A stretch of 64,000 nucleotides of DNA from Paenibacillus sp. KS-LC4 (GTDB lineage: Bacteria; Bacillota; Bacilli; Paenibacillales; Paenibacillaceae). The notes beneath the pieces are model-generated. The model did not search any database. It saw nothing but the letters and a program-made list of their open reading frames with translations, and had not been told where the DNA came from. Position numbers and translations under genes: made by a program. Where the stretch lies: positions 4,606,501 through 4,670,500 of the forward strand of contig NZ_CP145905.1 of NCBI RefSeq assembly GCF_036894955.1. Reading direction: 5' to 3'. Of the stretch, positions 1 to 9,233 are shown in pieces (the first letter of the stretch is position 1; each line of letters begins with the position of its first letter).

Positions 1-858
1 GTCAGGTGCGGAACCATGTACCGGCTCGTAAAGACCGAAGCTGCCTTCGCCCAGCGAAGCGGAGGAAAGCATACCGATGGAGCCTGTCAGCATTGCTGCT
101 TCATCGCTCAAAATATCGCCAAACATGTTTTCCGTTACGATAACGTCAAAGCTCGATGGACGACGCAGCAATTGCATTGCACAGTTGTCTACAAGCACAT
201 GCTCCAGCTCAACCTCTGGGTATTCAGGAGCGATCCGGTTAACGACTTCACGCCACAGACGGGAAGTTTCCAGTACGTTTGCTTTATCAACAGAAGCCAG
301 ACGCTTGCTGCGAGTCATTGCAATATCAAACGCTTGGCGAACGATACGCTCAATCTCTTGTACATTATATACGCAAGTATCTACCGCTTCTTCGCCGCCT
401 GCACCTTCACGACGGAATTTCTCGCCGAAGTAGATGCCGCCTGTCAGCTCGCGCACAACGATCAGGTCAGTGCCTTCCAGCACTTCCGGCTTAAGCGTGG
501 AAGCCTCCTTCAAGCAGTCAAATACCGTTGCCGGACGAATGTTGGAGAATAGGCCCAGCGCCTTGCGAATGCCGAGAAGGCCAGTCTCAGGACGAAGCTC
601 CTTCGAGTTGTTGTCCCATTTCGGGCCGCCAACAGCGCCAAGCAATACAGCGTCAGCATTTTTACAAAGATCAAGCGTTTCCTGCGGCAATGGAGTTCCT
701 TTTTCATCAATCGCAATACCGCCGAACAGACCATGCTCCGTTTCGAACTGATAGCCATAAAGCTCTTCTACTTTTTTCAATACTTTAAGCGCTTCGCCTA
801 CAACCTCTGGACCAATACCGTCGCCGGCAACTACTGCAATTTTTTTAACTTCTGACAT
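1..858 (-). CDS. leuB: 3-isopropylmalate dehydrogenase, C-terminus cut by window edge
   Basis: Oxidative decarboxylation of 3-isopropylmalate to 2-oxoisocaproate in leucine synthesis, cytosolic, NAD-dependent. 286 codons are visible, against about 355-360 in the family. The N-terminus reads MSEVKKIAVVAGDGIGPEV, followed by LLGAVGGPKWD, the substrate-binding RPE region, VRELTGGIYFG, and NMFGDILSDEA with its metal-binding aspartates. The start is the ATG at 858, with AAGGAG about 12 nt upstream. It lies 209 nt after leuA in the same direction and is the last visible gene of the ilv-leu operon; leuC and leuD would be expected beyond the edge. The family assignment is secure. Confidence 0.95.
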   Translation of the reverse strand, partial: MSEVKKIAVVAGDGIGPEVVGEALKVLKKVEELYGYQFETEHGLFGGIAIDEKGTPLPQETLDLCKNADAVLLGAVGGPKWDNNSKELRPETGLLGIRKALGLFSNIRPATVFDCLKEASTLKPEVLEGTDLIVVRELTGGIYFGEKFRREGAGGEEAVDTCVYNVQEIERIVRQAFDIAMTRSKRLASVDKANVLETSRLWREVVNRIAPEYPEVELEHVLVDNCAMQLLRRPSSFDVIVTENMFGDILSDEAAMLTGSIGMLSSASLGEGSFGLYEPVHGSAPD

Positions 859-1036
859 TGTTGTGTAACACTCCTTATTTTTGAGCTCGGATGAGCTATT
901 CTCATTCTGTTATCATTTGTACCATATTTCAGAGCTGAAAACAAAGATATAAAATCTATGGTCTTTATAGGCAATGCTTATAAAGGCTATTGGAGACGCA
1001 TATGGCTTAAAGCATGTGCTATCTTGTATTTAAATA

Positions 1037-1060
1037 AAGGAGGAGCTTTCGCTCCCCCTA
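1037..1060 (-). terminator. Hairpin between leuA and leuB
   Basis: On the minus strand an 8-bp GC-rich stem with a GAAA loop is followed by TTTATTTAAAT. It lies just after the leuA stop and resembles an intrinsic terminator, but in an ilv-leu operon it may act as a partial terminator or an mRNA processing or stability element. No convincing separate leuB promoter was seen in 859-1036. Confidence 0.55.
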
Positions 1061-1067
1061 AGCTAAC

Positions 1068-2612
1068 TTAAATCAAGCTCATTTTATCGCGACGGCCTGG
1101 CGATTTGCGCTTCTCAATGAGTCGATTGAGCGCATCGATGTAAGCACGCGCACTCGCCTCCAAAATATCCGTGCTAAGGCCACGGCCTTGCGCAGATACT
1201 TCATTTTGGTTCAGTACAACATGTACCTCGCCAAGCGCATCCTTGCCCTGAGATACCGATTTAATCGAATAATCCTCAAGCTCCACAGCCTCAGCAGTCA
1301 CTTTATCAATCGCATTGTAAATCGCATCGACCGAGCCATTGCCTTCCGCTGTTCCTTCGCTGACGCTTCCATCCGCTTGGCGGATAACAACCGCAGCGCT
1401 AGGCGTCGTTTGGTTGCCATAGCTCACTTGAATCGTCTCAAGCGTGAATACTTCCGGCGTATCAATGAGCTTTTCTTCCAAAAAGGCACGAATATCTTCG
1501 TCGGTGACATTCTTTTTGCGGTCAGCCAAGTTTTTGAACTTGGCAAAGGCTACGTTAATCGCTTCTTCATCCAGCTCATAGCCCAAATCGATCAGCTTCT
1601 CGCGGAAGGCGTGACGGCCGGAGTGCTTGCCCAATACGAGCGAAGACTCTCTTAGACCGATTGTATCCGGCGAAATGATTTCGTATGTTGTTTTTTCCTT
1701 CAGCATGCCGTCCTGATGAATGCCGGACTCATGTGCGAAGGCATTGGCGCCAACAATCGCTTTATTGCCAGGTACAACCATGCCTGTCAGCTTGCTGACC
1801 AGACGGCTCGTCTTGGCAATTTCCTTCAGGTTCAGCGTCGTCGTCGCGCCAAAATAATCGGCACGCGTTGCAAGCGCAAGGGCAATTTCCTCAATCGCGG
1901 TATTGCCGGCGCGCTCGCCGATGCCGTTAATTGTACCCTCTACTTGATCGGCGCCATTAAGTATAGCTGACAGCGCATTGGCTGTTGCCATGCCCAAATC
2001 ATCATGGCAATGTGCGCTGAGCTGGATCGTTTCAATGTTTGGAACGTTTTGCTTCAGCGTTTTGAAGATGTTGCCGAATTCCTGCGGATTCAAATAACCG
2101 ACGGTATCCGGAATATTAACGACTGTCGCTCCCGCGCGAATCGCCATATCCGTTACTTCGCAAAGGAAATCAAGCTCTGTGCGCCCAGCATCTTCAGGCG
2201 AGAATTCGACTTTATCAAAATATTTCTTCGCATAACGAATAGCGCGCTCTGCTGTTTCCAGCACTTGCTCCTTCTCCATCCGCAGCTTGTGCTTGCGGTG
2301 AATCGGGCTTGTCGCCAGGAATAGATGGATGCACGGGTCCTGCGCGCCTTTAAGCGCTTCACGCACCGCGTCAATATCCTGCTCGCGCGAGCGCGACAGG
2401 CCGATAATCGTTGCATTTTTGATAGCTGTCGCTACCGCATTAACCGCTGCCAAATCACCGGGAGATGCCGCAGGAAAACCAGCTTCAATCCGGTCAACTC
2501 CCAGCTTTTCCAGTTGGAGCGCGATTTCCACCTTTTCCTTTGTGTTCAGGTTCACGCCTGGAGACTGCTCCCCATCGCGCAATGTAGTGTCAAAAATATA
2601 AATTTTACGCAT
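1068..2612 (-). CDS. leuA: 2-isopropylmalate synthase
   Basis: First committed step of leucine synthesis: acetyl-CoA plus 2-oxoisovalerate to 2-isopropylmalate. 514 residues, usual length for the bacterial enzyme. The N-terminal TIM barrel opens with DTTLRDGEQSPG, followed by the metal-binding HCHDDLGMA and the GIGERAGN motif; a regulatory LeuA-dimer domain fills roughly residues 370-500 and is the usual site of leucine feedback inhibition. The start at 2612 has a CGGAGG site at good spacing. The C-terminal tail after EKRKSPG is short and basic. It sits between ilvC and leuB in the leftward operon. Confidence 0.97.
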   Translation of the reverse strand: MRKIYIFDTTLRDGEQSPGVNLNTKEKVEIALQLEKLGVDRIEAGFPAASPGDLAAVNAVATAIKNATIIGLSRSREQDIDAVREALKGAQDPCIHLFLATSPIHRKHKLRMEKEQVLETAERAIRYAKKYFDKVEFSPEDAGRTELDFLCEVTDMAIRAGATVVNIPDTVGYLNPQEFGNIFKTLKQNVPNIETIQLSAHCHDDLGMATANALSAILNGADQVEGTINGIGERAGNTAIEEIALALATRADYFGATTTLNLKEIAKTSRLVSKLTGMVVPGNKAIVGANAFAHESGIHQDGMLKEKTTYEIISPDTIGLRESSLVLGKHSGRHAFREKLIDLGYELDEEAINVAFAKFKNLADRKKNVTDEDIRAFLEEKLIDTPEVFTLETIQVSYGNQTTPSAAVVIRQADGSVSEGTAEGNGSVDAIYNAIDKVTAEAVELEDYSIKSVSQGKDALGEVHVVLNQNEVSAQGRGLSTDILEASARAYIDALNRLIEKRKSPGRRDKMSLI

Positions 2613-2787
2613 TTTCCTTGCACCTCCGGGAACAGAATGATCCCGGTATGCACGGACAGTCCGAAGACCGCGCCTGCGCGCAGCTTCTCCGCCGGTGAAC
2701 CGGGATTATTTCTTCATCGCTTCATGCTATAGAGGCGCATCTTCGCAAGGCTCAACACCATTTTGAAGATACGCCCTAATTAAAATA
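2613..2787 (-). promoter_or_regulatory. ilvC-leuA intergenic spacer with inverted repeat
   Basis: The 175-nt spacer holds a perfect 8-bp inverted repeat, ATCCCGGT at 2640-2647 and ACCGGGAT at 2699-2706, enclosing GC-rich sequence; the leuA ribosome site follows directly. In Bacillus subtilis the ilv-leu transcript is processed and stabilised by structures between genes, so an mRNA processing or stabiliser hairpin is a reasonable inference. There is no T-tract, so it is not called a terminator. Confidence 0.4.
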
Positions 2788-3780
<993 letters not shown>

Positions 3781-3920
3781 GTGAATAATTGCCTCCTTTA
3801 TTTTGACCCTTTTGAACGGGTGTTTAAGTAGAGAATGACGCGTTAATCCGCGGTTCTCCGCTTAAACTCCCGCTCAAAGCGGGATAAATCCTTATTTTCT
3901 GTAAAGCTTGCGTTCAAGCG

Positions 3921-4406
3921 TTAGCGGCTGTTGCCGCGGTTCAGCGCCGTTACCCCGGTACGGGATAGCTCACGAATACCATAAGGCTTCAGCAATTCAA
4001 CCATTGCATCAATTTTTTCGGTATCGCCAACAACCTGTACCATAACGGAATGAGTGCCAATATCCACGACTGCTGCGCGGAAGGTTTCGACTACGCCGAA
4101 AATTTCCGGACGCGCCGCTGGCTCAGCGCTTACCTTAATAAGCGCCAGCTCACGGGCAACAATCGGGTTAGAGCTAAGATGAATGACTTTGATAACATCA
4201 ATAAGCTTATAAAGCTGCTTCGTAATTTGCTCAAGCGTCTGCTCATCGCCTGTCGTGACGATGACCATGCGGGACAGGCCTACCTCTTCGCTCGTTCCCA
4301 CTGTGATGCTCTCAATATTGAAGCCGCGGCGGCCGAACAAACCGGACACACGCTGCAAAACGCCAGGTTGGTCGTTAACGATTACTGCAATTGTATGTTT
4401 AATCAT
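3921..4406 (-). CDS. ilvN: Acetolactate synthase small (regulatory) subunit
   Basis: Regulatory partner of IlvB. 161 residues with an N-terminal ACT domain (HTIAVIVNDQPGVLQRVSGLF) and the conserved C-terminal small-subunit domain containing GTHSVMVQVVG. ACT domains of this family bind valine for feedback inhibition. The start ATG overlaps the ilvB stop by 4 nt (ATGA), so translation is probably coupled and the subunits made in balanced amounts. Also named ilvH in Bacillus. Confidence 0.96.
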   Translation of the reverse strand: MIKHTIAVIVNDQPGVLQRVSGLFGRRGFNIESITVGTSEEVGLSRMVIVTTGDEQTLEQITKQLYKLIDVIKVIHLSSNPIVARELALIKVSAEPAARPEIFGVVETFRAAVVDIGTHSVMVQVVGDTEKIDAMVELLKPYGIRELSRTGVTALNRGNSR

Positions 4407-6148
4407 TCCGCATCCCCCATGATCATTTCGTCGATCGTGCTACCTTGTGCGACCATCGGGTATACATTTTCTTCCTTGCGAACGACAAACTCCACAACTG
4501 CAGGACCAGGATGACGCAGTGCCTCTTCCCATACTGCTTTTGCTTCCTCCTTGTTTGTCGCGCGGAAGCCTTTCACACCATAAGCCTCCGACAGCTTCAC
4601 AAAGTCCGGGCTGCCCGAAAGGTCAATGTGGCTGTAGCGATTATCGTAAATCAGCTCCTGCCACTGACGCACCATTCCCAGCACCTGATTGTTCAAAATA
4701 ACAACCTTAACCGGAATGTTGTTGATTGCACAAATCGCCAGCTCCTGTGCACACATCTGCATGCCGCCATCGCCATTGATTGAAATAACAAGACGATCAG
4801 GGTTTGCCATCTGAGCGCCGATGGCCGAAGGGAAGCCAAAGCCCATCGTTCCAAGTCCGCCAGAGGTTACCCAAGAGCGCGGCTTGTTGAACTTATAGAA
4901 CTGCGCTGCCCACATTTGATGCTGACCAACGTCCGTCGTTACAATCGCATCGCCGTTCGTCGTCTCATGCAGCATTTCCACGACCCATTGCGGCTTCAGC
5001 TCATCTTCCGAATCCTTGTAGCTGAACGGATATTGCGCTTTAGAAGCCAGCAGCTCTGCGCGCCATGCGTCCGCTTTCTCTGCACGCTTAGCTTGCAAAT
5101 TGGCAATTTGCAGCACCGTCTTCACGTCGCCTACAATCGGAATGTCAGTCGGAACGTTTTTGCCGATTTCAGCAGGATCAATATCAATATGAATGATCTT
5201 CGCATGCGGCGCAAACCCAGACAGCTTGCCCGTTACTCGGTCATCAAAGCGAGCGCCGATATTAATCAGCAAATCGGCCTTCTGAATGGATTTGTTCGCT
5301 GTATACGTGCCATGCATGCCCGGCATGCCGAGGAACAGGTCATCTCCGCTTGGGAATGCCCCAAGACCGAGCAGCGTTGTCGTAATCGGAATATCGGTTT
5401 TCTTTACGAATTCATGCAGCTCTTCATGCGCGCCGGAATAAATAACGCCGCCGCCTGCAAGGATAAGCGGACGCTCCGCTTCTGCGATCGCTTTAATCAT
5501 TTTGTCCACCTGCAGCTTGTTCGGCGATACAGTTGGGTTGTAACCGCGTATGCTAACTTCCGTTACCGGCTTGAACAGCGTCTTGTTAGCGGAAACGTCT
5601 TTCGGTATATCAATAAGAACAGGTCCTTTGCGTCCTGTATTAGCAATATGGAAAGCTTCATGAATAATACGGGGCAGATCTTCTACATCCCGTACCAGAT
5701 AGCTGTGCTTCGTAATCGGCATCGTAATGCCTGTAATATCAGCTTCTTGGAACGCATCCGTTCCAATCAGGCTCGATATGACATTGCCAGTAATGACAAC
5801 CAATGGCACCGAATCCATATAAGCGGTAGCAATACCTGTTACCAGATTAGTGGCGCCAGGGCCCGAGGTAGCAATACAAACCCCTACCTTGCCGCTTGCG
5901 CGGGCATAACCATCGGCTGCATGGATTGCACCTTGCTCATGACGGGTAAGCACATGGTTGAAATCAGAGAAACCGTGCATCGCATCGTAAATGTACAACA
6001 CTGCGCCACCCGGATACCCGAATACGCAATCGACGCCTTCCAGCACCAAGCTGCGAAGTAAAATTTCAGAGCCCGTAATTACTTCTGGCTGCCTCAGCTT
6101 CTCCATTAATTCTTCTTTTGACTTCAGTGTTGCATTTTGCGTGACCAT
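4403..6148 (-). CDS. ilvB: Acetolactate synthase large (catalytic) subunit
   Basis: ThDP-dependent condensation of pyruvate with pyruvate or 2-oxobutyrate, first common step of branched-chain amino acid synthesis. 581 residues, typical length. The three ThDP-family domains are visible: an N-terminal PYR domain with the catalytic glutamate in RHEQGAIHAADGYARA, a central FAD-like domain with GARFDDRVTGK, and a C-terminal PP domain with the Mg/ThDP motif INGDGGMQMCAQEL ending near NNQVLGM. The start at 6148 follows GAGAGGAGG. First gene of the operon, directly behind a T-box leader. Confidence 0.97.
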   Translation of the reverse strand: MVTQNATLKSKEELMEKLRQPEVITGSEILLRSLVLEGVDCVFGYPGGAVLYIYDAMHGFSDFNHVLTRHEQGAIHAADGYARASGKVGVCIATSGPGATNLVTGIATAYMDSVPLVVITGNVISSLIGTDAFQEADITGITMPITKHSYLVRDVEDLPRIIHEAFHIANTGRKGPVLIDIPKDVSANKTLFKPVTEVSIRGYNPTVSPNKLQVDKMIKAIAEAERPLILAGGGVIYSGAHEELHEFVKKTDIPITTTLLGLGAFPSGDDLFLGMPGMHGTYTANKSIQKADLLINIGARFDDRVTGKLSGFAPHAKIIHIDIDPAEIGKNVPTDIPIVGDVKTVLQIANLQAKRAEKADAWRAELLASKAQYPFSYKDSEDELKPQWVVEMLHETTNGDAIVTTDVGQHQMWAAQFYKFNKPRSWVTSGGLGTMGFGFPSAIGAQMANPDRLVISINGDGGMQMCAQELAICAINNIPVKVVILNNQVLGMVRQWQELIYDNRYSHIDLSGSPDFVKLSEAYGVKGFRATNKEEAKAVWEEALRHPGPAVVEFVVRKEENVYPMVAQGSTIDEMIMGDAE

Positions 6149-6173
6149 CGGTCATCCTCCTCTCGAAAACAAC

Positions 6174-6505
6174 AAAAAAACCTTTCGCTCCTCCTGCTTC
6201 TAAATAAGAAGCATCGAGGGACGAAAGGTTTAACTTCCGTGGTACCACCCAAATTCGTTACACATCTTGCGATGTATAACCTCCACAGGTAAGAACGTGT
6301 GCGCACTGACCGTCCATACCTTTAGCACTGTAACGCGTGCCCCGCGATTTTCCCTAATAACCACATCATGTGCTTTTCAGGAAAACAGCTCCGAGGTGAG
6401 CTCGTAGAAAAGGGGTTTTGGCGATGGTTGCAGCTGATCCATCCGCTCTCTGAGCAAAAGAGCCCTTAACACTTCGTCCTCATCATTGCTGATGACATAT
6501 GTTTG
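6174..6505 (-). promoter_or_regulatory. T-box leader, probable leucine specifier CTC
   Basis: The minus-strand leader contains the T-box core GGGTGGTACCACGG (6237-6250). Upstream are stem I elements: a CAGAGAGC bulge, a GGATGGATCAGCTGCAACC apical region, and a specifier loop reading GAG-CTC-ACCTCGGAGC. The CTC at 6400-6398, followed by a purine, best fits the specifier and would read uncharged leucine tRNA, as in the B. subtilis ilv-leu operon. Uncharged tRNA binding stabilises the antiterminator and lets the operon be transcribed. The leader class is secure; the specifier was read by eye, not folded. Confidence 0.85.
6179..6230 (-). terminator. T-box attenuator terminator
   Basis: On the minus strand a long stem starting AACCTTTCGTCC pairs with GGAGCGAAAGGTT and ends in a run of seven T. 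Its 5' arm overlaps the conserved T-box, so it competes with the antiterminator fold. It lies 31 nt before the ilvB start codon. Confidence 0.85.
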
Positions 6506-6520
6506 AATAAGACTTTCTTT

Positions 6521-6549
6521 ATTATATGCTGACATCATTCGTTAGTCAA
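6521..6549 (-). promoter_or_regulatory. Sigma-A promoter of ilvB operon
   Basis: TTGACT at 6549-6544, a 17-nt spacer and TATAAT at 6526-6521 on the minus strand, placed just upstream of the T-box leader. A near-consensus vegetative promoter. Confidence 0.85.
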
Positions 6550-6647
6550 GCAAAAACGACTTCGTCGTCCATCTAGGACGACCGAAGAGCTTTACCTTAG
6601 AAATATAAGCCTATTTATATGGGGAAAGCTTATAAATGCTTATATTT
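6547..6647. repeat. Dispersed ~100-nt imperfect palindromic repeat, copy 1
   Basis: Begins CAAGCAAAAACGACTTCGTCG, forms a hairpin (GTCGTCC / GGACGAC at 6563-6583), then has AAATATAAGC (6601-6610) paired with GCTTATATTT (6638-6647). The same layout occurs at 22526-22625 with identical spacing (64 nt from CAAGC to the end of AAATATAAGC). The left half also recurs at 14248. The start of this copy overlaps the -35 box of the ilv promoter. Confidence 0.6.
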
Positions 6648-6759
6648 AAAGAAGAAGCCGTAACAGCCTTTTAGCAAAAATAGGGCGCACGCCATAGTCC
6701 CGCTTCATATATTAGCATAGCCAGCATTCGGCAAACTCATGCAGTCAGGAATGATCTTA

Positions 6760-7206
6760 ATGATAAGAGAGCGCAATGCCCGTACAGATGACGAAGAAAT
6801 CATCCGGCTCATCAAGACAGAGCTTATGCCACTATCCTGGACGACTCATCAACATGACGCCACCGTCATACGCGAGCTGCCTCTAAGGCTGCGCCGCGGC
6901 GTAACCTATGTGGCGGCAGCGGGCAAAACAGCTGTGCCCTATGGCTTTATCCATTTTGAAACGATGGGAGATATTCTGATGTTTTCCATGCTCGCTGTAC
7001 ATCCCCAGCACCGCAACCGCCATTGCGGAACAAAACTGATGGCAGCAGCCGAAGCTCATGGCTTGGCAGCTTCCTGCACGATGGGTCGCCTGTTCGTTGA
7101 TCAAATCAACGACAAGGCCCGCTATTTTTATACGAAGCTCGGGTATCAGACCATTCGGTATTATCCCGAGCTTCGCTGCTACGAAATGATTAAAGGGCTT
7201 GCTTAA
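6760..7206 (+). CDS. GNAT-family N-acetyltransferase
   Basis: Acyl-CoA-dependent N-acyltransferase of unknown substrate. The acetyl-CoA motif A is LAVHPQHRNRHCGTKLMAAAE, and the C-terminal F-Y-T-K-L-G-Y segment is typical of the fold. The ATG at 6760 is preferred because AGGA lies 9 nt upstream and MIRERNA is a usual GNAT opening; an in-frame ATG at 6739 has no ribosome site. From 6760 the protein has 148 residues, a standard single domain. It stands alone, divergent from the ilv operon. Confidence 0.8.
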   Translation: MIRERNARTDDEEIIRLIKTELMPLSWTTHQHDATVIRELPLRLRRGVTYVAAAGKTAVPYGFIHFETMGDILMFSMLAVHPQHRNRHCGTKLMAAAEAHGLAASCTMGRLFVDQINDKARYFYTKLGYQTIRYYPELRCYEMIKGLA

Positions 7207-7239
7207 TGCCGACAACAGCAGCCCTATTCAACTAAATAC

Positions 7240-7590
7240 TTAGTAGTAGCCGCCATAGTTGTAGCCTTGGTTCGGACAGCATTGGCCGCCGTAGCCTCCG
7301 CCACCGTAACCGCCGCCATAGCCGCCTCCGCAGCAGCCGCCACCATAGCCGCCTCCGAAGCCAGCGCCGAAAAATGGAAGTGTACCGATAGCCAGCAAGT
7401 CAAAAAGAACTAGGGGCAGCAGCGCTTTCGTTTTAACCGATTTGCCCTTGTCTTTGCCAATTGGCGCAAGCGTCAGCTTATTGCCTTGAATGCGAATGAG
7501 CTTGCCTGTAACGACAGAGCCGTCCTTGCGTACTGCATAGATGGATTTGCCCGCGAGCTTACGCGCCTGCTCTTTGGTAATGTTACCCAT
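7240..7590 (-). CDS. Small protein with Gly/Tyr-rich tail, possible spore-surface protein
   Basis: 116 residues. Residues 1-50 form a basic, LSM/KOW-like small beta segment (SVVTGKLIRIQGNKLTLAPIG); a hydrophobic stretch with LLPLVLFDLLAIGTLPFFGAG follows near 58-77; the tail is repeats of GGGYGG and CC pairs ending in NYGGYY. Such tails occur in spore coat and exosporium proteins of Bacilli, so a spore-surface role is an inference. Start at 7590 with strong AAAGGAGGG. Monocistronic. Confidence 0.7.
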   Translation of the reverse strand: MGNITKEQARKLAGKSIYAVRKDGSVVTGKLIRIQGNKLTLAPIGKDKGKSVKTKALLPLVLFDLLAIGTLPFFGAGFGGGYGGGCCGGGYGGGYGGGGYGGQCCPNQGYNYGGYY

Positions 7591-7730
7591 GCAAAATCCC
7601 TCCTTTCCCGTTGTTCTTCAGTTTATTCAGGAAAGAAGCAGCCGCCTGTTTGTTTGTCCTCTGCCGCCGGAATTGGACGCTTAAATGTACACTTCACCAA
7701 TTGAAGCAAGGAACGAAACAGCCTTATAAA

Positions 7731-7767
7731 TCATAATGAGGCTGCCCCCTAAGGGACAGCCTCATCT
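7731..7767 (-). terminator. Terminator of infC-rpmI-rplT operon
   Basis: Inverted repeat ATGAGGCTG (7736-7744) / CAGCCTCAT (7757-7765) with additional G:C pairs, 18 nt past the rplT stop on the minus strand. The tail TATGATTTAT is only moderately T-rich. Confidence 0.7.
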
Positions 7768-7782
7768 ATAACGCTTTAGCTA

Positions 7783-8142
7783 CTAAGCGTTGATTTTTTG
7801 TTTAGCCACGCCAGCAAGGGAGTTGAACGAAGCAAGATCGTTAACAGCCAGGTCAGCAAGGATTTTACGGTTTACTTCAACGCCAGCAAGCTTCAAACCA
7901 TACATGAATTTGCTGTACGACAGTCCGTTAATACGAGCTGCTGCGTTGATACGAACGATCCACAGTCTGCGGATGTCACGTTTTTTGTTGCGACGGTCGC
8001 GGTAAGCATACATTAAGGACTTGCCTACTTGCTCCTTCGCTGTTTTAAACAGGCGATGCTTTGAACCGAAATAACCTTTTGCCAGTTTCAAAATTCTTTT
8101 GCGACGACGAGTGCGGACAAATCCGCCTTTAACTCTTGCCAT
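7783..8142 (-). CDS. rplT: 50S ribosomal protein L20
   Basis: Assembly protein of the large ribosomal subunit and, in Bacillus, a repressor of its own operon through the leader RNA. 119 residues, exact family length; begins MARVKGGFVRTRRRKRILKLAKGYFG (shown in part), with SKFMYGLK and ILADLA near the C-terminus. Start ATG at 8142 follows AGGAGGT. Last gene of infC-rpmI-rplT. Confidence 0.98.
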   Translation of the reverse strand: MARVKGGFVRTRRRKRILKLAKGYFGSKHRLFKTAKEQVGKSLMYAYRDRRNKKRDIRRLWIVRINAAARINGLSYSKFMYGLKLAGVEVNRKILADLAVNDLASFNSLAGVAKQKINA

Positions 8143-8192
8143 GAGTGTTGACCTCCTGAAAGTTTCTAATTAGTATTTATTGCAAAACGTGC

Positions 8193-8393
8193 TTATTTAA
8201 GATTGTTAAGACCTTGTTGCAGGCGTTTAACGTCGCCAGCAGCCATCAGTGGTTGACCAGCAAGAACGCGCTTCTGGCGTCCGGATTTGTGGGAAAGCAA
8301 GTGGTTTTTGTAAGCTTTATAACGCTTTACTTTACCAGTACCCGTAATTTTGAAACGGTCTTTCAGACTGCTGTGTGTTTTCATTTTAGGCAT
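8193..8393 (-). CDS. rpmI: 50S ribosomal protein L35
   Basis: 66 residues, the family length. Reads MPKMKTHSSLKDRFKITGTG, then the basic YKNHLLSHKSGRQKR motif. GGGAGG precedes the ATG. Between infC and rplT in the conserved order. Confidence 0.98.
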   Translation of the reverse strand: MPKMKTHSSLKDRFKITGTGKVKRYKAYKNHLLSHKSGRQKRVLAGQPLMAAGDVKRLQQGLNNLK

Positions 8394-8413
8394 GTCAATT
8401 ATCCTCCCTTAAA

Positions 8414-8929
8414 TTAAGTGTTGCTTTTTGGTGCCAAAATCATAATCATGCTCCGGCCTTCCAGCTTAGGAGCGCGTTCTACGCTGCATATTTCGGCAAC
8501 CTCTTGAGCAAGACGATCCAAAATCTTTTGACCGAGCGACGCGTGCGCAATTTCACGACCGCGGAACCGGACAGAAGCTTTAACTTTATCGCCTTCACCC
8601 AAAAACTTCACAACATTGCGGTATTTCGTTTGATAGTCGTGCTCATCAATGTTTGCACGGAACCAAACTTCCTTAAGATCAACGATCTTTTGGTTTTTCC
8701 GAGCTTCTTTTTCTTTCTTTTGCTGCTCATAGCGGAATTTTCCGTAATCCATGATCCGGCACACTGGCGGTTTAGCCGTCGGTGCTACGTTCACCAGATC
8801 CAGGTTTAAGTCTATGGCCATTTGCAAGGCATCACGAATAGGTTTAATACCGATTTGTTCGCCTTCCGCGCCAACTAAACGTACTTCTCTGGCCCGGATT
8901 TCATCATTGATTTGATGTTCTCTGCTAAT
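8414..8929 (-). CDS. infC: Translation initiation factor IF-3 (ATT start)
   Basis: Binds the 30S subunit and proofreads start-codon selection. The usual 171-residue length is obtained from an ATT start at 8929-8927, giving ISREHQINDEIRAREVRLV; GGAGG lies 8 nt upstream. The frame stays open upstream to an ATG at 9043, but that extension would run through the leader terminator hairpin and has no family support. The N-domain includes RIMDYGKFRYEQQKK; the C-domain has GDKVKASVRFRGRE. A rare ATT start is typical of infC and allows IF-3 to repress its own translation. Confidence 0.96.
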   Translation of the reverse strand: MSREHQINDEIRAREVRLVGAEGEQIGIKPIRDALQMAIDLNLDLVNVAPTAKPPVCRIMDYGKFRYEQQKKEKEARKNQKIVDLKEVWFRANIDEHDYQTKYRNVVKFLGEGDKVKASVRFRGREIAHASLGQKILDRLAQEVAEICSVERAPKLEGRSMIMILAPKSNT

Positions 8930-9160
8930 AACGTGCCACCTCCAAAAAAGTATACTTGCATAATAAAAGGGATGCAGGCTCAATTGAACCCGCATCCCAT
9001 AACCGTTGTTTGCTGCTATTCCCTTCATCTCACAAGGAGACACAAAAGATAAGCTTAGTCGATTATCGCAAACCGGTCAGCGCGAGCCGAAAGGTGAGAA
9101 GCGGGTGCTTCTGCTTGTGCGTTATAGTATTTCATCATTTGTTTCCTAAACACTACCGAC
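8930..9160 (-). promoter_or_regulatory. infC operon leader with attenuator (L20-leader type)
   Basis: About 225 nt separate the promoter from infC. A strong hairpin, GGGATGCGGGTTC / GCCTGCATCCC followed by TTTTATT, lies at 8965-8998 on the minus strand, about 40 nt before the infC ribosome site. Bacillus infC-rpmI-rplT leaders are attenuated by L20 binding an RNA that mimics its rRNA site. Position and terminator fit; the L20-binding fold itself was not checked. Confidence 0.7.
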
Positions 9161-9162
9161 TT

Positions 9163-9192
9163 ACTATATCACACCCGAAAGTGCAGTGTCAA
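9163..9192 (-). promoter_or_regulatory. Promoter of infC-rpmI-rplT
   Basis: TTGACA at 9192-9187, an 18-nt spacer and TATAGT at 9168-9163 on the minus strand. It lies just past the end of the upstream glycosyltransferase gene. Confidence 0.8.
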
Positions 9193-9233
9193 CACTTTTA
9201 AAGTCATATTGTAAGCCTCATACAAATCCGGTT

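Noticed and set aside
901..1010. Another copy of the dispersed palindromic repeat
   Set aside because: Only a loose resemblance (TTTATAGGC..GCTTATAAAGGC); the conserved ends and spacing are absent.
8930..9043. N-terminal extension of IF-3 to an ATG at 9043
   Set aside because: It runs through the leader terminator hairpin; the ATT at 8929 has GGAGG and gives the standard 171-residue protein.
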